64,000 nt of DNA. Origin: Paenibacillus alkalitolerans (GTDB taxonomy: Bacteria > Bacillota > Bacilli > Paenibacillales > YIM-B00363). Positions within the stretch are counted from its first letter, which is position 1, and each line of letters begins with the position of its first letter. Both the position numbers and the translations under genes were made by a program. Below, in pieces: positions 27,083 to 35,358 of this stretch. Below the pieces are notes generated by a model that was not told where the DNA came from, did no database searches, and saw nothing but the letters and a program-made list of their open reading frames with translations. The stretch lies in contig NZ_JAEMXM010000002.1 of the NCBI RefSeq assembly GCF_016482785.1, positions 434,001 through 498,000 of the forward strand, written 5' to 3'.

Positions 27083-27823
27083 TTGACGGGAAAGTGGAAT
27101 GTGCTGTTCGATCTGGACGATACGCTGATTCACTGCAACAAATATTTCGATCTGGTCATCGATCAGTTCGCCGAGTTGATGGAAGAATGGTTTTCCGGCC
27201 ATCGCCTAAAGAAAGAACAAATTAAACGCAAACAGCTCGAGATCGATCTTGCCGGAATCGAAGTGCACGGCTTTACCGCGGAGCGCTTCCCGGAATCGTT
27301 CGCCGAAACTTACGATTATTTCGGGGCGCTCTCCGGCAGGCCGGCCGACCCTGACGAAAGGCGCCGGGTGTTGGAGCTCGGGTACACCGTGTACGACAGC
27401 GAGTTCGAACTGTACCCCGACGTCGTCGAAACGCTGACGATGCTGCACAAAGCAGGACATATGCTATCGTTGTACACCGGAGGAGACGAAACCATTCAAC
27501 GGCGCAAAGTGGAGAAAGTAAACCTGGCGCCGTTCTTCGGCGATCGCATCTTTGTGGCGCGGCATAAGAACAGCGACGCCTTGGCCGGCATTATTAAGAA
27601 GATGGCATTCAACCCCTCCGTCACATGGATGGTCGGCAATTCGCTTCGCACCGACATTGTGCCAGCGCTGGAGAACGGAATCGGGGCCGTGTATATTCCG
27701 CCGCTATCCAACTGGGCGTTCGATTTGGTCCAAATCGATGTGCAGCCTGCCGATCGGCTCATACGGGTGGATTCGATCCGGAAAGTTCCCGAGGCTCTTA
27801 ATAAATACCGCTTACAAACGTGA
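27083..27823 (+). CDS. HAD family hydrolase
   Basis: A 246-residue haloacid-dehalogenase-type phosphatase. Motif I is LFDLDDTLI (nucleophile and acid Asp), motif II a Thr in LYTGGDE, motif III Lys in the VARHKNS region, and motif IV GNSLRTDIVPA. A helical cap lies between motifs I and II (about 20-110). TTG start with AGGAGTGG upstream, 39 bp after the aminotransferase, so probably in the same operon. The substrate is unknown; the neighbourhood does not include the dedicated salvage phosphatase, which is mtnX further on. Confidence 0.87.
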   Translation: MTGKWNVLFDLDDTLIHCNKYFDLVIDQFAELMEEWFSGHRLKKEQIKRKQLEIDLAGIEVHGFTAERFPESFAETYDYFGALSGRPADPDERRRVLELGYTVYDSEFELYPDVVETLTMLHKAGHMLSLYTGGDETIQRRKVEKVNLAPFFGDRIFVARHKNSDALAGIIKKMAFNPSVTWMVGNSLRTDIVPALENGIGAVYIPPLSNWAFDLVQIDVQPADRLIRVDSIRKVPEALNKYRLQT

Positions 27824-27838
27824 TGCGATCGCTCGGAC

Positions 27839-28174
27839 TTAGCGCTCCTTCTCGCATTTTGTATTTGAAACAAGAAGTCGGTAGGTGAATGCGGGAACGA
27901 TATCCGCCGCTTTATAGCGCAAGTACGCATACCATTGCCGCTCGGAAACCGGCGGTTCTTCGAAGGATGAAGCCGCGGATAACGATCTGATCGGATCGAT
28001 TGTTTTATCGGCCGCGCTCAATGTCGACATCTCCTCTTCGGAAACGAGGGCTTCCATCGCCTCGGTTGACGCAACATTGTGTTCGTGTTTTTCCACCGAC
28101 GCCCATGGCGTGCGGTCGCCGCCCCCAAAAACAAAGCATATGACCGCCATAAGCAGGATCGTTCCGTAAGACAT
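27839..28174 (-). CDS. Small secreted or membrane-anchored protein, unknown function
   Basis: A 111-residue protein with a hydrophobic N-terminus (YGTILLMAVICFVFGGG, residues 3-19) acting as signal peptide or anchor, followed by an acidic, Ser/Glu-rich region without recognisable domains. GGTGAGG lies about 11 nt before the ATG at 28174; a GTG at 28183 is an alternative start. It converges with the HAD gene (15 bp apart) and is divergent from the proB leader. No homology recognised. Moderate confidence, because composition and length are unremarkable. Confidence 0.55.
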   Translation of the reverse strand: MSYGTILLMAVICFVFGGGDRTPWASVEKHEHNVASTEAMEALVSEEEMSTLSAADKTIDPIRSLSAASSFEEPPVSERQWYAYLRYKAADIVPAFTYRLLVSNTKCEKER

Positions 28175-28232
28175 TTTGTACACATCCTCACCTCACCATA
28201 GCAGACGACGCCCGGGGCCAAGATGTTGCATG

Positions 28233-28261
28233 TTTACAAAAGTCCGGTGTGGTGGTATAGT
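28233..28261 (+). promoter_or_regulatory. Sigma-A promoter of the proBAC T-box operon
   Basis: TTTACA (28233-28238), 17-bp spacer, TATAGT (28256-28261), directly upstream of the T-box leader. Confidence 0.75.
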
Positions 28262-28267
28262 ATTGAG

Positions 28268-28516
28268 AAACTTGGAATGGAAACGTGATGACGGGGCTAG
28301 TAAACGCAAGACATGGCGTGCAGAGAGCGGATTCGCTGCGCTGGAAGAATTCGCCGCCATTCGCCGTTGAACCCACCCCCGAACGGTCGGCGACGAGCCG
28401 AACAGCACCCTCCTGTTACGAGGGCTTGAGCCGGACGGCTTATGCCGTCAATGAAGGTGGTACCGCGGAAGTGAACAGCTTTCGTCCTTTTTCTTAAGGA
28501 CGCAGGCTGTTTTTTT
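28268..28516 (+). ncRNA. T-box leader, probable tRNA-Pro sensor
   Basis: The T-box sequence AAGGTGGTACCGCGG is at 28454-28468. The terminator stem pairs ACAGC (28475-28479) with GCTGT (28506-28510), and CGTCCTT with AAGGACG inside, then a T-run. Stem I is GC-rich, and its 3' side carries GAA-CCC-A, giving CCC (Pro) at 28372-28374 as the candidate specifier. Uncharged tRNA-Pro would pair there and, through its acceptor end, stabilise the antiterminator, turning on proline synthesis when proline is scarce. No gene is encoded in the 385-bp gap. Confidence 0.9.
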
Positions 28517-28559
28517 GTATACTTTTATGAATCATCCTTTGCAAGGAGGCTCTACCGTT

Positions 28560-29666
28560 ATGAACGGGTTTCATCGCCGGATCGTGGTCAAGATCGGCAG
28601 CAGTTCTCTCACCTCGCCGGACGGAAGCTTGCGCAAAGACCGCATCGAATTTTTCGCCGCAGAACTCATTGCATTGGCAAGAACGGGAGCGGATCTGCTG
28701 CTGGTAACGTCCGGAGCGGTGGCGGCCGGTTTTGCCCGGCTGGGATTTACGAAACGGCCGAAAGCGACGCATGAGAAACAAGCGTCCGCCGCCGTAGGTC
28801 AAGCGCTTCTCATGCAGGCGTACAACGAAGCGTTCGGCGCTCACGGTGCCGTCGTCGCGCAAGTGCTCCTTACGCGCTCGGATTTCTCGAACCGCAAGAG
28901 GGTGCACAACGCCTCTTCCACCCTTGAAGAATTGTTGAAACGCGGCGTCATTCCGGTCGTTAACGAGAACGACACCGTATCCGTCGACGAGCTGAAGTTC
29001 GGCGACAACGACACGCTCTCCGCGCTTGTCGGCAATCTCGTGAAAGCTCGGCAGCTGCTCATCTTTACCGATATGGACGGTCTGTACACCGACGACCCGC
29101 GGAAGAACGCGGAGGCGAGGCGCATCGACCGCGTGACGGTCATTGATGACGATTTGTTTCTGATGGCGGGCGGCAGCGGTTCGACCGTAGGCACCGGCGG
29201 GATGCGTTCGAAGCTCGAAGCGGCACGCATCGCGATTCGCGGCGGTGTGCAGGTATTCATCGGCAGAGCGGCGGAGCCCGGCGACGTCGTCAGAGCTGCG
29301 ACAGGCGTCGGCTGGGGCACCTATTTCGACGCCTCTCTTCACACATTGTCCGTAAAAAAACAATGGGTCGGCTTTCACTCCGTTCCGCAAGGGCGAATCG
29401 GCATCGATGAAGGCGCGCGGCGCGCGCTGATGGAAGGCGGCAAGAGCCTGCTCCCTGCAGGCATCACGTCGGTAGAAGGCGAATTTCACCCGGGTGACGT
29501 GATTGAAGTTGCGAACGGAGCGGGCAAACTGATCGGCCGCGGTGTCGTGAACTACGCATCTTGGCAGCTTCGGGCCGCCGCCGGGTTGTCTACCGAAGAA
29601 GTGCAGCGGCGGATTGACGTACAGCGAATCGAAGTCATTCACCGCGACGAATGGATCGATCTTTGA
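28560..29666 (+). CDS. proB: Glutamate 5-kinase
   Basis: A 368-residue enzyme that phosphorylates glutamate, the first step of proline synthesis. The amino-acid-kinase domain spans about 1-255 (VVKIGSSSLTSPDG, LVTSGAVAAGFARLG, NENDTVS) and a PUA domain the C-terminal 80 residues. ATG 28560 is chosen because AAGGAGG lies 10 nt upstream; an in-frame TTG at 28515 lies within the terminator. It is the first gene after the T-box, followed by proA after 55 nt and proC, so all three steps from glutamate are under tRNA-Pro control. ProB is usually feedback-inhibited by proline. Confidence 0.97.
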   Translation: MNGFHRRIVVKIGSSSLTSPDGSLRKDRIEFFAAELIALARTGADLLLVTSGAVAAGFARLGFTKRPKATHEKQASAAVGQALLMQAYNEAFGAHGAVVAQVLLTRSDFSNRKRVHNASSTLEELLKRGVIPVVNENDTVSVDELKFGDNDTLSALVGNLVKARQLLIFTDMDGLYTDDPRKNAEARRIDRVTVIDDDLFLMAGGSGSTVGTGGMRSKLEAARIAIRGGVQVFIGRAAEPGDVVRAATGVGWGTYFDASLHTLSVKKQWVGFHSVPQGRIGIDEGARRALMEGGKSLLPAGITSVEGEFHPGDVIEVANGAGKLIGRGVVNYASWQLRAAAGLSTEEVQRRIDVQRIEVIHRDEWIDL

Positions 29667-29669
29667 GGA

Positions 29670-29695
29670 GTCAACCGAAGGTTGACGCGCAAGGG
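29670..29695 (+). repeat. Small intercistronic hairpin with CGCG tail, copy in proB-proA
   Basis: GTCAACC-GAA-GGTTGAC (29670-29686) followed by GCGCAAGGGA. It begins 3 nt after the proB stop codon and 36 nt before proA. Confidence 0.6.
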
Positions 29696-29721
29696 ATAAA
29701 ACAAGCAAGGAGGAAGCTATC

Positions 29722-30969
29722 GTGAGCGATGTAAGAGAGAAAGCACTGCTGGCTAAGAAAACGACAAGAATTCTTGGAGGATTGCCGACCGCGTTGAAAA
29801 ATGAGGCGCTCAAACGCATTGCGGAGCAGCTGATCTCCCGTTCGGACAAACTCATTTCAGCTAATGAAACCGATTTGGAGCGCGGACGCGAGAACGGATT
29901 ATCGGCCTCGCTTTTAGACCGTCTGGCTTTAACGCGGAAACGGATTGAAGCAATGGCGCAAGGCGTCTTGGAAGTGACGGATCTGACCGATCCCGTCGGC
30001 GAGACGATTGTGGAATTTGACCGCCCGAACGGTCTTCACATCACGCAAGTTCGCGTTCCGATCGGACTGATCGGGATCATATACGAAGCCCGCCCGAACG
30101 TCACGGTCGATGCCGCCGCATTGTGCCTCAAGACGGGAAACGCGGTGCTGTTGCGAGGCGGATCGGCGGCGCTATCCACTAATCGAGCCGTTGTCGATGC
30201 GATTCATTCGGCGCTTCCCGTTTCCGGCATTCCGCAGGATGCAGTGCAGCTGGTGGCGGACCCGAGCCGAGCTTCGGTCGACGAAATGCTGACGTTGAAC
30301 GGCATATTGGATTGCGTGATTCCGCGAGGCGGCGCCTCTCTAATTCGAAACGTAGTGCAGAACGCGACCGTCCCTGTGATCGAAACCGGCGCGGGCGTCT
30401 GCCATACGTACATCGCTGAGGACGCACAGCCGTCGATGGCATTGTCCGTTGCGCTGAACGCGAAGGTGCAGCGCCCGTCGGTTTGCAATGCGATGGAGAC
30501 GCTGATCGTTCACCGAGATTTCGCAGAACGGCATTTGGCTCGATTCGCGCAAACGTTCAAGGAGCGCGGCGTGGAGCTGCGCGGATGCGTTGACGCCCGC
30601 GCTCTGGTACCGTGGATGAACGCCGCTTCCGAAGACGATTTCGCGACGGAGTATAACGATTATATATTAAATGTGAAGATCGTCTCCGGCTTGGATGAGG
30701 CGTTGGATCACATTGCCGCGTACGGGACGATGCACTCGGAATGCATCGTGACCGAGAACGCGGCGCTTGCCCGGCGCTTCCTGAAGGAAGTGGACGCCGC
30801 CGCCGTTTACCACAACGCATCGACTCGGTTCACGGACGGATTCGAGTTCGGCTTCGGCGCGGAAATCGGCATTTCCACCCAGAAGCTTCACGCCCGGGGC
30901 CCAATGGGCCTGCCCGCTCTCACCTCGGCGAAATACATCGTGACGGGCAACGGCCAAATACGAGAATAG
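29722..30969 (+). CDS. proA: Glutamate-5-semialdehyde dehydrogenase (gamma-glutamyl phosphate reductase)
   Basis: A 415-residue NADPH-dependent reductase of the aldehyde-dehydrogenase superfamily, making glutamate semialdehyde from glutamyl phosphate. The catalytic Cys is in GAGVCHTYI, with the nucleotide-binding text KTGNAVLLRGGS and the C-terminal ARGPMGLPALTSAKY typical of ProA. GTG start with AGGAGG upstream. Second gene of proBAC. The product cyclises spontaneously to pyrroline-5-carboxylate for ProC. Confidence 0.97.
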   Translation: MSDVREKALLAKKTTRILGGLPTALKNEALKRIAEQLISRSDKLISANETDLERGRENGLSASLLDRLALTRKRIEAMAQGVLEVTDLTDPVGETIVEFDRPNGLHITQVRVPIGLIGIIYEARPNVTVDAAALCLKTGNAVLLRGGSAALSTNRAVVDAIHSALPVSGIPQDAVQLVADPSRASVDEMLTLNGILDCVIPRGGASLIRNVVQNATVPVIETGAGVCHTYIAEDAQPSMALSVALNAKVQRPSVCNAMETLIVHRDFAERHLARFAQTFKERGVELRGCVDARALVPWMNAASEDDFATEYNDYILNVKIVSGLDEALDHIAAYGTMHSECIVTENAALARRFLKEVDAAAVYHNASTRFTDGFEFGFGAEIGISTQKLHARGPMGLPALTSAKYIVTGNGQIRE

Positions 30970-30982
30970 AGGAGCGACATTC

Positions 30983-31867
30983 ATGAACGAACTTACATTG
31001 GAAAGTCAGAAAATCGCGTTCATCGGAGCCGGCTCCATGTCGGAAGCGCTTCTGAGGGGACTTGTGGACGCAAACCTCGTCCGCTCGCTTTCCGTCGTCG
31101 TGCTCAACCGCCATAACCGTGAACGCCTTGATGACCTGCGTAAAAAATACGGAATTCGGGTTCCGCAGACGAACGAGCCGTCGGAGCGATCCGCTCTTGT
31201 CCGCGAAGCTGACATTGTCGTGCTTGCTATGAAACCGAAGGACGTCGGCGCCGCCGTGGCCGAGTTCCGGGACCATCTCCGAGCGGATCAACTGATCGTG
31301 TCGGTTGTCGCCGGGCTGTCGATCGAGACGATCGAACGTCTTCTCGGCCGGGCGCAGCCGATCGTGCGCACGATGCCGAACACGTCGTCGTCGATCGGAC
31401 TCGGAGCGACCGGCCTCGCCTGTTCGCCTTCCGTAAGCGAGGAACGGAAGCAACTTGCGACGCAAATGTTTGAAGCCGTCGGTCTCGTCGTGCCGTTGGA
31501 GGAAAGTATGATCAATTTGGTCACCGGCCTTTCCGGTACCGGCCCTGCGTACGTGTATTATCTGATGGAGTCGATGATGGCGGCAGGCGTCGAAGGCGGC
31601 CTCTCCGAGGAAGACGCCCGTTCATTGGTGGTGCAGACCGTGTTGGGCGCCGCGCATATGGTGCTTTCCACGGACGAAGATCCCGCCGTATTGCGGGCGA
31701 AAGTGACGTCCCCGAACGGCACGACGCATGCGGCGATCGGCGTACTGGAGCAATTCGAGTTCCGCTCGGGAATGATGAGCGCCATCGCGCGGGCGACGGA
31801 ACGGGCGCAAGAAATGGGCGACGACATCGCCGCCTCAGTGTTGCAATCCATGACCAAATCCAATTGA
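30983..31867 (+). CDS. proC: Pyrroline-5-carboxylate reductase
   Basis: A 294-residue enzyme for the final reduction to proline. The N-terminal Rossmann motif is IAFIGAGSMSEALLRGL, and the C-terminal dimerisation domain carries LSGTGPAYVYYLMESM and KVTSPNGTTHAAI. It starts 13 nt after proA with GAGGAG upstream and closes the operon, followed by a hairpin. About 15-20 residues at the N-terminus precede the usual start of the family, a small extension. Confidence 0.96.
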   Translation: MNELTLESQKIAFIGAGSMSEALLRGLVDANLVRSLSVVVLNRHNRERLDDLRKKYGIRVPQTNEPSERSALVREADIVVLAMKPKDVGAAVAEFRDHLRADQLIVSVVAGLSIETIERLLGRAQPIVRTMPNTSSSIGLGATGLACSPSVSEERKQLATQMFEAVGLVVPLEESMINLVTGLSGTGPAYVYYLMESMMAAGVEGGLSEEDARSLVVQTVLGAAHMVLSTDEDPAVLRAKVTSPNGTTHAAIGVLEQFEFRSGMMSAIARATERAQEMGDDIAASVLQSMTKSN

Positions 31868-31878
31868 TCATTCGACTT

Positions 31879-31930
31879 AAACGGGTGCGGGAACAACTTC
31901 GATGAGTTGTATCCTTCATCCGTTTCGTTG
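31879..31930 (+). terminator. Probable terminator after proC
   Basis: Outer arms AAACGG and CCGTTT (31879-31884, 31920-31925) with an inner ACAACT/AGTTGT stem. The tail is only moderately T-rich (TCGTTGTCTTTT). Confidence 0.5.
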
Positions 31931-32011
31931 TCTTTTGCCCGCTCTCCCGCTTACTCGGACACCCTCCGACCTGATGCCCGATGTCGTACTACCCTCGCAG
32001 CGCCTCCGAAA

Positions 32012-32040
32012 TTTACCCTTGCCATCTTTTCCTGTATAAT
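32012..32040 (+). promoter_or_regulatory. Sigma-A promoter of mtnWXB
   Basis: TTTACC (32012-32017), a 17-bp spacer and a perfect TATAAT (32035-32040), 42 bp before the mtnW ATG. No S-box (SAM) riboswitch is evident in the short leader. Confidence 0.75.
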
Positions 32041-32081
32041 TATGTTTTGAATTCATGCACGAGGCGGTGCCGTAAATCTTT

Positions 32082-33329
32082 ATGAATAACAACAAGTATT
32101 GTATAGCTGCATACCGCTGTTTTGACGATAAAGCGGATTTCCATAAGAAAGCGGCAAGCATTGCCGTCGGTCTCACGGTCGGAAGCTGGACGGAACTGCC
32201 GGAAGCGAAGAAACAATCGATGGAAAAACATCTCGGCAAGGTGGTTTCGATCGATGTACACGAGCCGGATGCACAAGCGCAGCCCGGAACTCCAGCGGCC
32301 GAACGATACGCCGATATCCGCATCGCGTATCCGGACATCAATTTCAGCCGCGACATCCCGGCCCTGCTCGTCACGATATTCGGCAAGCTGTCGATGGACG
32401 GAAAAATCAAGCTGCTCGATATTGAATTTTCCGAAGACTTTGCTGCCTCATTCCCCGGACCGAAATTCGGCGTGGAGGGAGTCAGAGGCTTACTTAACGT
32501 ACACGATCGTCCTCTGCTCATGAGCATCTTCAAATCGGTCATCGGATACGATTTGCCGGAGCTGCGCGAACAGTTTTATCAACAAGCGCTTGGCGGCGTC
32601 GACTTGATCAAGGATGACGAGATATTGTTCGAAAACCCGCTCACTCCGGTCGAACGCCGCGTCGAAGCCTGCATGGCCGCGGCGAAGGACGCCGAAAGCC
32701 AAACCGGGCAAAAGCTGCTTTACGCGGTCAATCTGACCGGCCCGACATTCAATTTGAAGGCCCAAGCGAAGAAAGCGATCGGCGCCGGCGCAAACGCGCT
32801 GCTCTTTAACGTGCTCGCTTACGGTTATGACACGCTTAGCGAGCTCGCTGCAGACCCGGACGTCCGGGTTCCGATCGCCGCGCACCCTGCCGTTGCCGGC
32901 GCTATATACCCGTCGCCTCATTACGGCATCGCCGCCCCGCTCTTGCTCGGCAAACTGATGCGGCTTGCTGGCGCTGATCTCGTACTGTTCCCGTCCCCTT
33001 ACGGGTCGGTAACGATGCCTAAAGAAGAGACGATCGGGATAAAGGACGCGCTTTTGGCGGCGGAACCGAACCGGAAGAAAAGCTTCCCCGTCCCGTCGGC
33101 AGGCATTCATCCCGGCCTCGTACCGCTCATCCTGCGGGATTTCGGCGCGGAATCCGTCGTCAACGCCGGCGGCGGCATACACGGGCATCCGATGGGAACG
33201 GCCGCCGGTGGACGCGCATTCCGCCAAGCGATTGAAGCGGCCGCCGCTAATACGAAACTCGCTGATTACGCAACAAGCGAACGGCCGGAGTTAAAAGCCG
33301 CGATCGAGCTTTGGGGAGTGAAAGAGTGA
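32082..33329 (+). CDS. mtnW: 2,3-diketo-5-methylthiopentyl-1-phosphate enolase (RuBisCO-like protein)
   Basis: A 415-residue form IV RuBisCO-like protein of the methionine salvage pathway. The RuBisCO fold is clear, and the activating-lysine segment is GGVDLIKDDE, as in Bacillus MtnW. The Gly-rich phosphate-binding text NAGGGIHGHPMGTAAGGRAFR is near the C-terminus. It enolises the diketo phosphate rather than fixing CO2. The ribosome-binding site is poor (GAGGCGG about 14 nt away), and the start is supported by homology. First gene of mtnW-mtnX-mtnB, joined by 4-nt overlaps. Confidence 0.95.
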   Translation: MNNNKYCIAAYRCFDDKADFHKKAASIAVGLTVGSWTELPEAKKQSMEKHLGKVVSIDVHEPDAQAQPGTPAAERYADIRIAYPDINFSRDIPALLVTIFGKLSMDGKIKLLDIEFSEDFAASFPGPKFGVEGVRGLLNVHDRPLLMSIFKSVIGYDLPELREQFYQQALGGVDLIKDDEILFENPLTPVERRVEACMAAAKDAESQTGQKLLYAVNLTGPTFNLKAQAKKAIGAGANALLFNVLAYGYDTLSELAADPDVRVPIAAHPAVAGAIYPSPHYGIAAPLLLGKLMRLAGADLVLFPSPYGSVTMPKEETIGIKDALLAAEPNRKKSFPVPSAGIHPGLVPLILRDFGAESVVNAGGGIHGHPMGTAAGGRAFRQAIEAAAANTKLADYATSERPELKAAIELWGVKE

Positions 33330-34030
33330 ACCGCACCGCCGCGAAACCGAAACAACCGGTCGTCTTCTGCGACTTCGACGGCACCATAACGCTGAGCGAC
33401 AACATTGTGGCGATCATGCGCCATTTCAACCCGCCCGGGTGGGAATCGATCGTCAACGACATCGTAAACGGCAGGAAAAGCATCCGAAAGGGCGTCGGTG
33501 AAATGTTCGGGCTGCTTCCCGCGACGATGAAGGACGAGATCGCCCGCTACGTGAAGGAGACGGCTGGCATACGCCCTGGTTTCGCCGAATTGTTGGAGCT
33601 TTGCCGGATCGAAAGCATTCCGTTCTATGTGACAAGCGGCGGCATCGACTTCTTCCTGCTGCCTTTGCTCGAACCGTATGACATCGAACCGGATCATATT
33701 TATTGCAATTCGGCGGACTTTGGCGGACCTCAAATAAAAATACTGTGGCCTCACCCATGCGACGAGCACTGCACAACCGACTGCGGCATGTGTAAGACAC
33801 GGGTCATCCGATCGTTTCCGAAGGAACGTTACGAACGGATATTGATCGGCGACAGCATCACCGACTTCGAAGGCGCGAAATTGGCGGATATCATTTTCGC
33901 AAGATCCCACCTGGCGGCAAGATGCCGGGAGCTAGGCGTGACATTCCATGAGTACGAAACGTTTCACGACGTGATCGCCGTCCTTAGACGGCTTCATACG
34001 CATCACAACGAGCAGGAGGAACTTACATGA
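33326..34030 (+). CDS. mtnX: 2-hydroxy-3-keto-5-methylthiopentenyl-1-phosphate phosphatase
   Basis: A 234-residue HAD-superfamily phosphatase acting after MtnW. Motif I is FCDFDGTIT, motif II includes VTSGGIDFF, motif IV GDSITDFEGAKLAD. A Cys-rich stretch (HPCDEHCTTDCGMCK) in the second half is typical of the MtnX family. GTG 33326 overlaps the mtnW stop by 4 nt and has GGGGAG upstream; a longer TTG start at 33311 is less likely. Confidence 0.94.
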   Translation: MNRTAAKPKQPVVFCDFDGTITLSDNIVAIMRHFNPPGWESIVNDIVNGRKSIRKGVGEMFGLLPATMKDEIARYVKETAGIRPGFAELLELCRIESIPFYVTSGGIDFFLLPLLEPYDIEPDHIYCNSADFGGPQIKILWPHPCDEHCTTDCGMCKTRVIRSFPKERYERILIGDSITDFEGAKLADIIFARSHLAARCRELGVTFHEYETFHDVIAVLRRLHTHHNEQEELT

Positions 34031-34674
34031 CTCGCCCATCCGGAATTACTCTCGAACAAATACAAGCCGCATTCGCCGAGCTCAGGGAGGTCAAACTGGA
34101 ATTCGCGCTCAAAGGCTGGTTCCCCGGAACAAGCGGCAATTTATCGGTCAGAGTAGGATCTTTTGAACCTGACTCCTTCACTTTCGCGGTTACCGCAAGC
34201 GGCAAAGACAAATCGAAGAACACGCCGGAAGATTTTTTACTTGTAGACGCGCTTGGCAAACCGACGGAGCCGACGCAGCTCAAACCGTCCGCCGAAACGC
34301 TTATCCATTGCGAAATTTATAAAGCTACAGGGTGCGGCGCGATTTTCCACGTACATACCGTGTATAACAATATCGTTTCCGAGTATGACGGTGAACTCGG
34401 CTACGTGCCGATCGAAAGCGTCGAGCTGATCAAAGCGTTTAACATATGGGAGGAAAACGCTTCCATTCAAGTGCCGGTTCTCCCCAATTATGCGGAAATT
34501 CCGAAAATCGCAGAGCTTGTCGCAGGCGCCATCAAACCCCGGATACCGGGCATTCTTCTAAGAAATCACGGAATTTACGCCTGGGGTGCGAACGCATTTG
34601 AAGCGAAACGCCATCTGGAAGCGTTCGAATTTTTGTTTGAGCACAGGTATAAATACCTGTTGTTAACGAAGTGA
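34027..34674 (+). CDS. mtnB: Methylthioribulose-1-phosphate dehydratase
   Basis: A 215-residue class II aldolase-fold enzyme that dehydrates methylthioribulose-1-phosphate, the step before MtnW. Zinc ligands are the two His of FHVHTVYNN and a later His in LLRNHGIYAWG; the SGNLSVRV loop is the family phosphate-binding motif. The ATG overlaps the mtnX stop by 4 nt. mtnD (dioxygenase), mtnK and mtnA are not in the window, so the rest of the pathway must be elsewhere. Confidence 0.94.
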   Translation: MTRPSGITLEQIQAAFAELREVKLEFALKGWFPGTSGNLSVRVGSFEPDSFTFAVTASGKDKSKNTPEDFLLVDALGKPTEPTQLKPSAETLIHCEIYKATGCGAIFHVHTVYNNIVSEYDGELGYVPIESVELIKAFNIWEENASIQVPVLPNYAEIPKIAELVAGAIKPRIPGILLRNHGIYAWGANAFEAKRHLEAFEFLFEHRYKYLLLTK

Positions 34675-34675
34675 A

Positions 34676-35284
34676 TTACAGATCCGCCACATGGCGTATT
34701 CTGCGTGCAACCAAGAAGGACGCCAGCAAGATCAGCGCTCCGAACCCCCAACTGAGCGCCACGCGCCACCAGATCAGTATACCGTAGCCGTCGACGCCGT
34801 AAGTCTCGAACATGGCCCACTTAGCGCCGGCTATAAAGCAATAGCGGAGCGCGAACAACAATGTTAGCGCCTGGAAATAAGGCATCACTTCAGGCGTGCA
34901 GAAATCGCGGAAGCTCCGCTTATTGTTTTGTCTGATCCAGTAGTCGGCCGTATCCGCGAAAAAAAATGCCGCCATCGGCCTGCCGGCGATCATTGTCAGC
35001 AGAAAAAACAATCCGAACCCAAACAGTGTCCGGATATTGTTTACAATCATCGCTTCCGCGCTCCCGGAGACGAGGTCGATTGTCGTGCTCGTCACCAATG
35101 TGCCCACCAGGAATAACCCCGTTACGTTCCATTGCCGTTCGACGGCAAACCGGATGAGCGTGTATACGAAACCCGGACTTGTCGACAGCAGGAGAGCATG
35201 GTAATCGGAAAGCGTATGCCTTCCGACCGCCCATATGAAATATGGTAATAAGGCATAAAACAACAGGTCAAAGACGACGAACAT
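34676..35284 (-). CDS. Multi-pass membrane protein (VC0807-like)
   Basis: A 202-residue protein with about six hydrophobic helices and a short basic loop near residue 120. Text such as DLLFYALLPYFIWAVGRH and the central segment recall VC0807-family membrane proteins of unknown function. The ATG at 35284 has AAAGGA 6 nt upstream; a longer reading to 35317 begins inside an AGGAGG-rich stretch that is more likely a ribosome-binding site. Only 1 bp separates its stop from that of mtnB. No catalytic or transport motif recognised. Confidence 0.75.
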   Translation of the reverse strand: MFVVFDLLFYALLPYFIWAVGRHTLSDYHALLLSTSPGFVYTLIRFAVERQWNVTGLFLVGTLVTSTTIDLVSGSAEAMIVNNIRTLFGFGLFFLLTMIAGRPMAAFFFADTADYWIRQNNKRSFRDFCTPEVMPYFQALTLLFALRYCFIAGAKWAMFETYGVDGYGILIWWRVALSWGFGALILLASFLVARRIRHVADL

Positions 35285-35358
35285 TCGAGATCCTTTCGTA
35301 TGGTCGTCCTCCTCCATATTTGTTTCCGTACATGTTTATGTGGTCTCAATATCCCCTA

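Noticed and set aside
28494-29855. 453-codon minus-strand ORF opposite proB
   Set aside because: Antisense shadow of proB with no start signal and no recognisable domain; proB is certain.
31868-32081. SAM (S-box) riboswitch before mtnW
   Set aside because: The promoter is only 42 bp before the ATG, leaving no room, and no S-box core is visible.
31916-32542. 208-codon minus-strand ORF opposite the start of mtnW
   Set aside because: It overlaps the certain mtnW gene and its promoter, and no domain is recognised.
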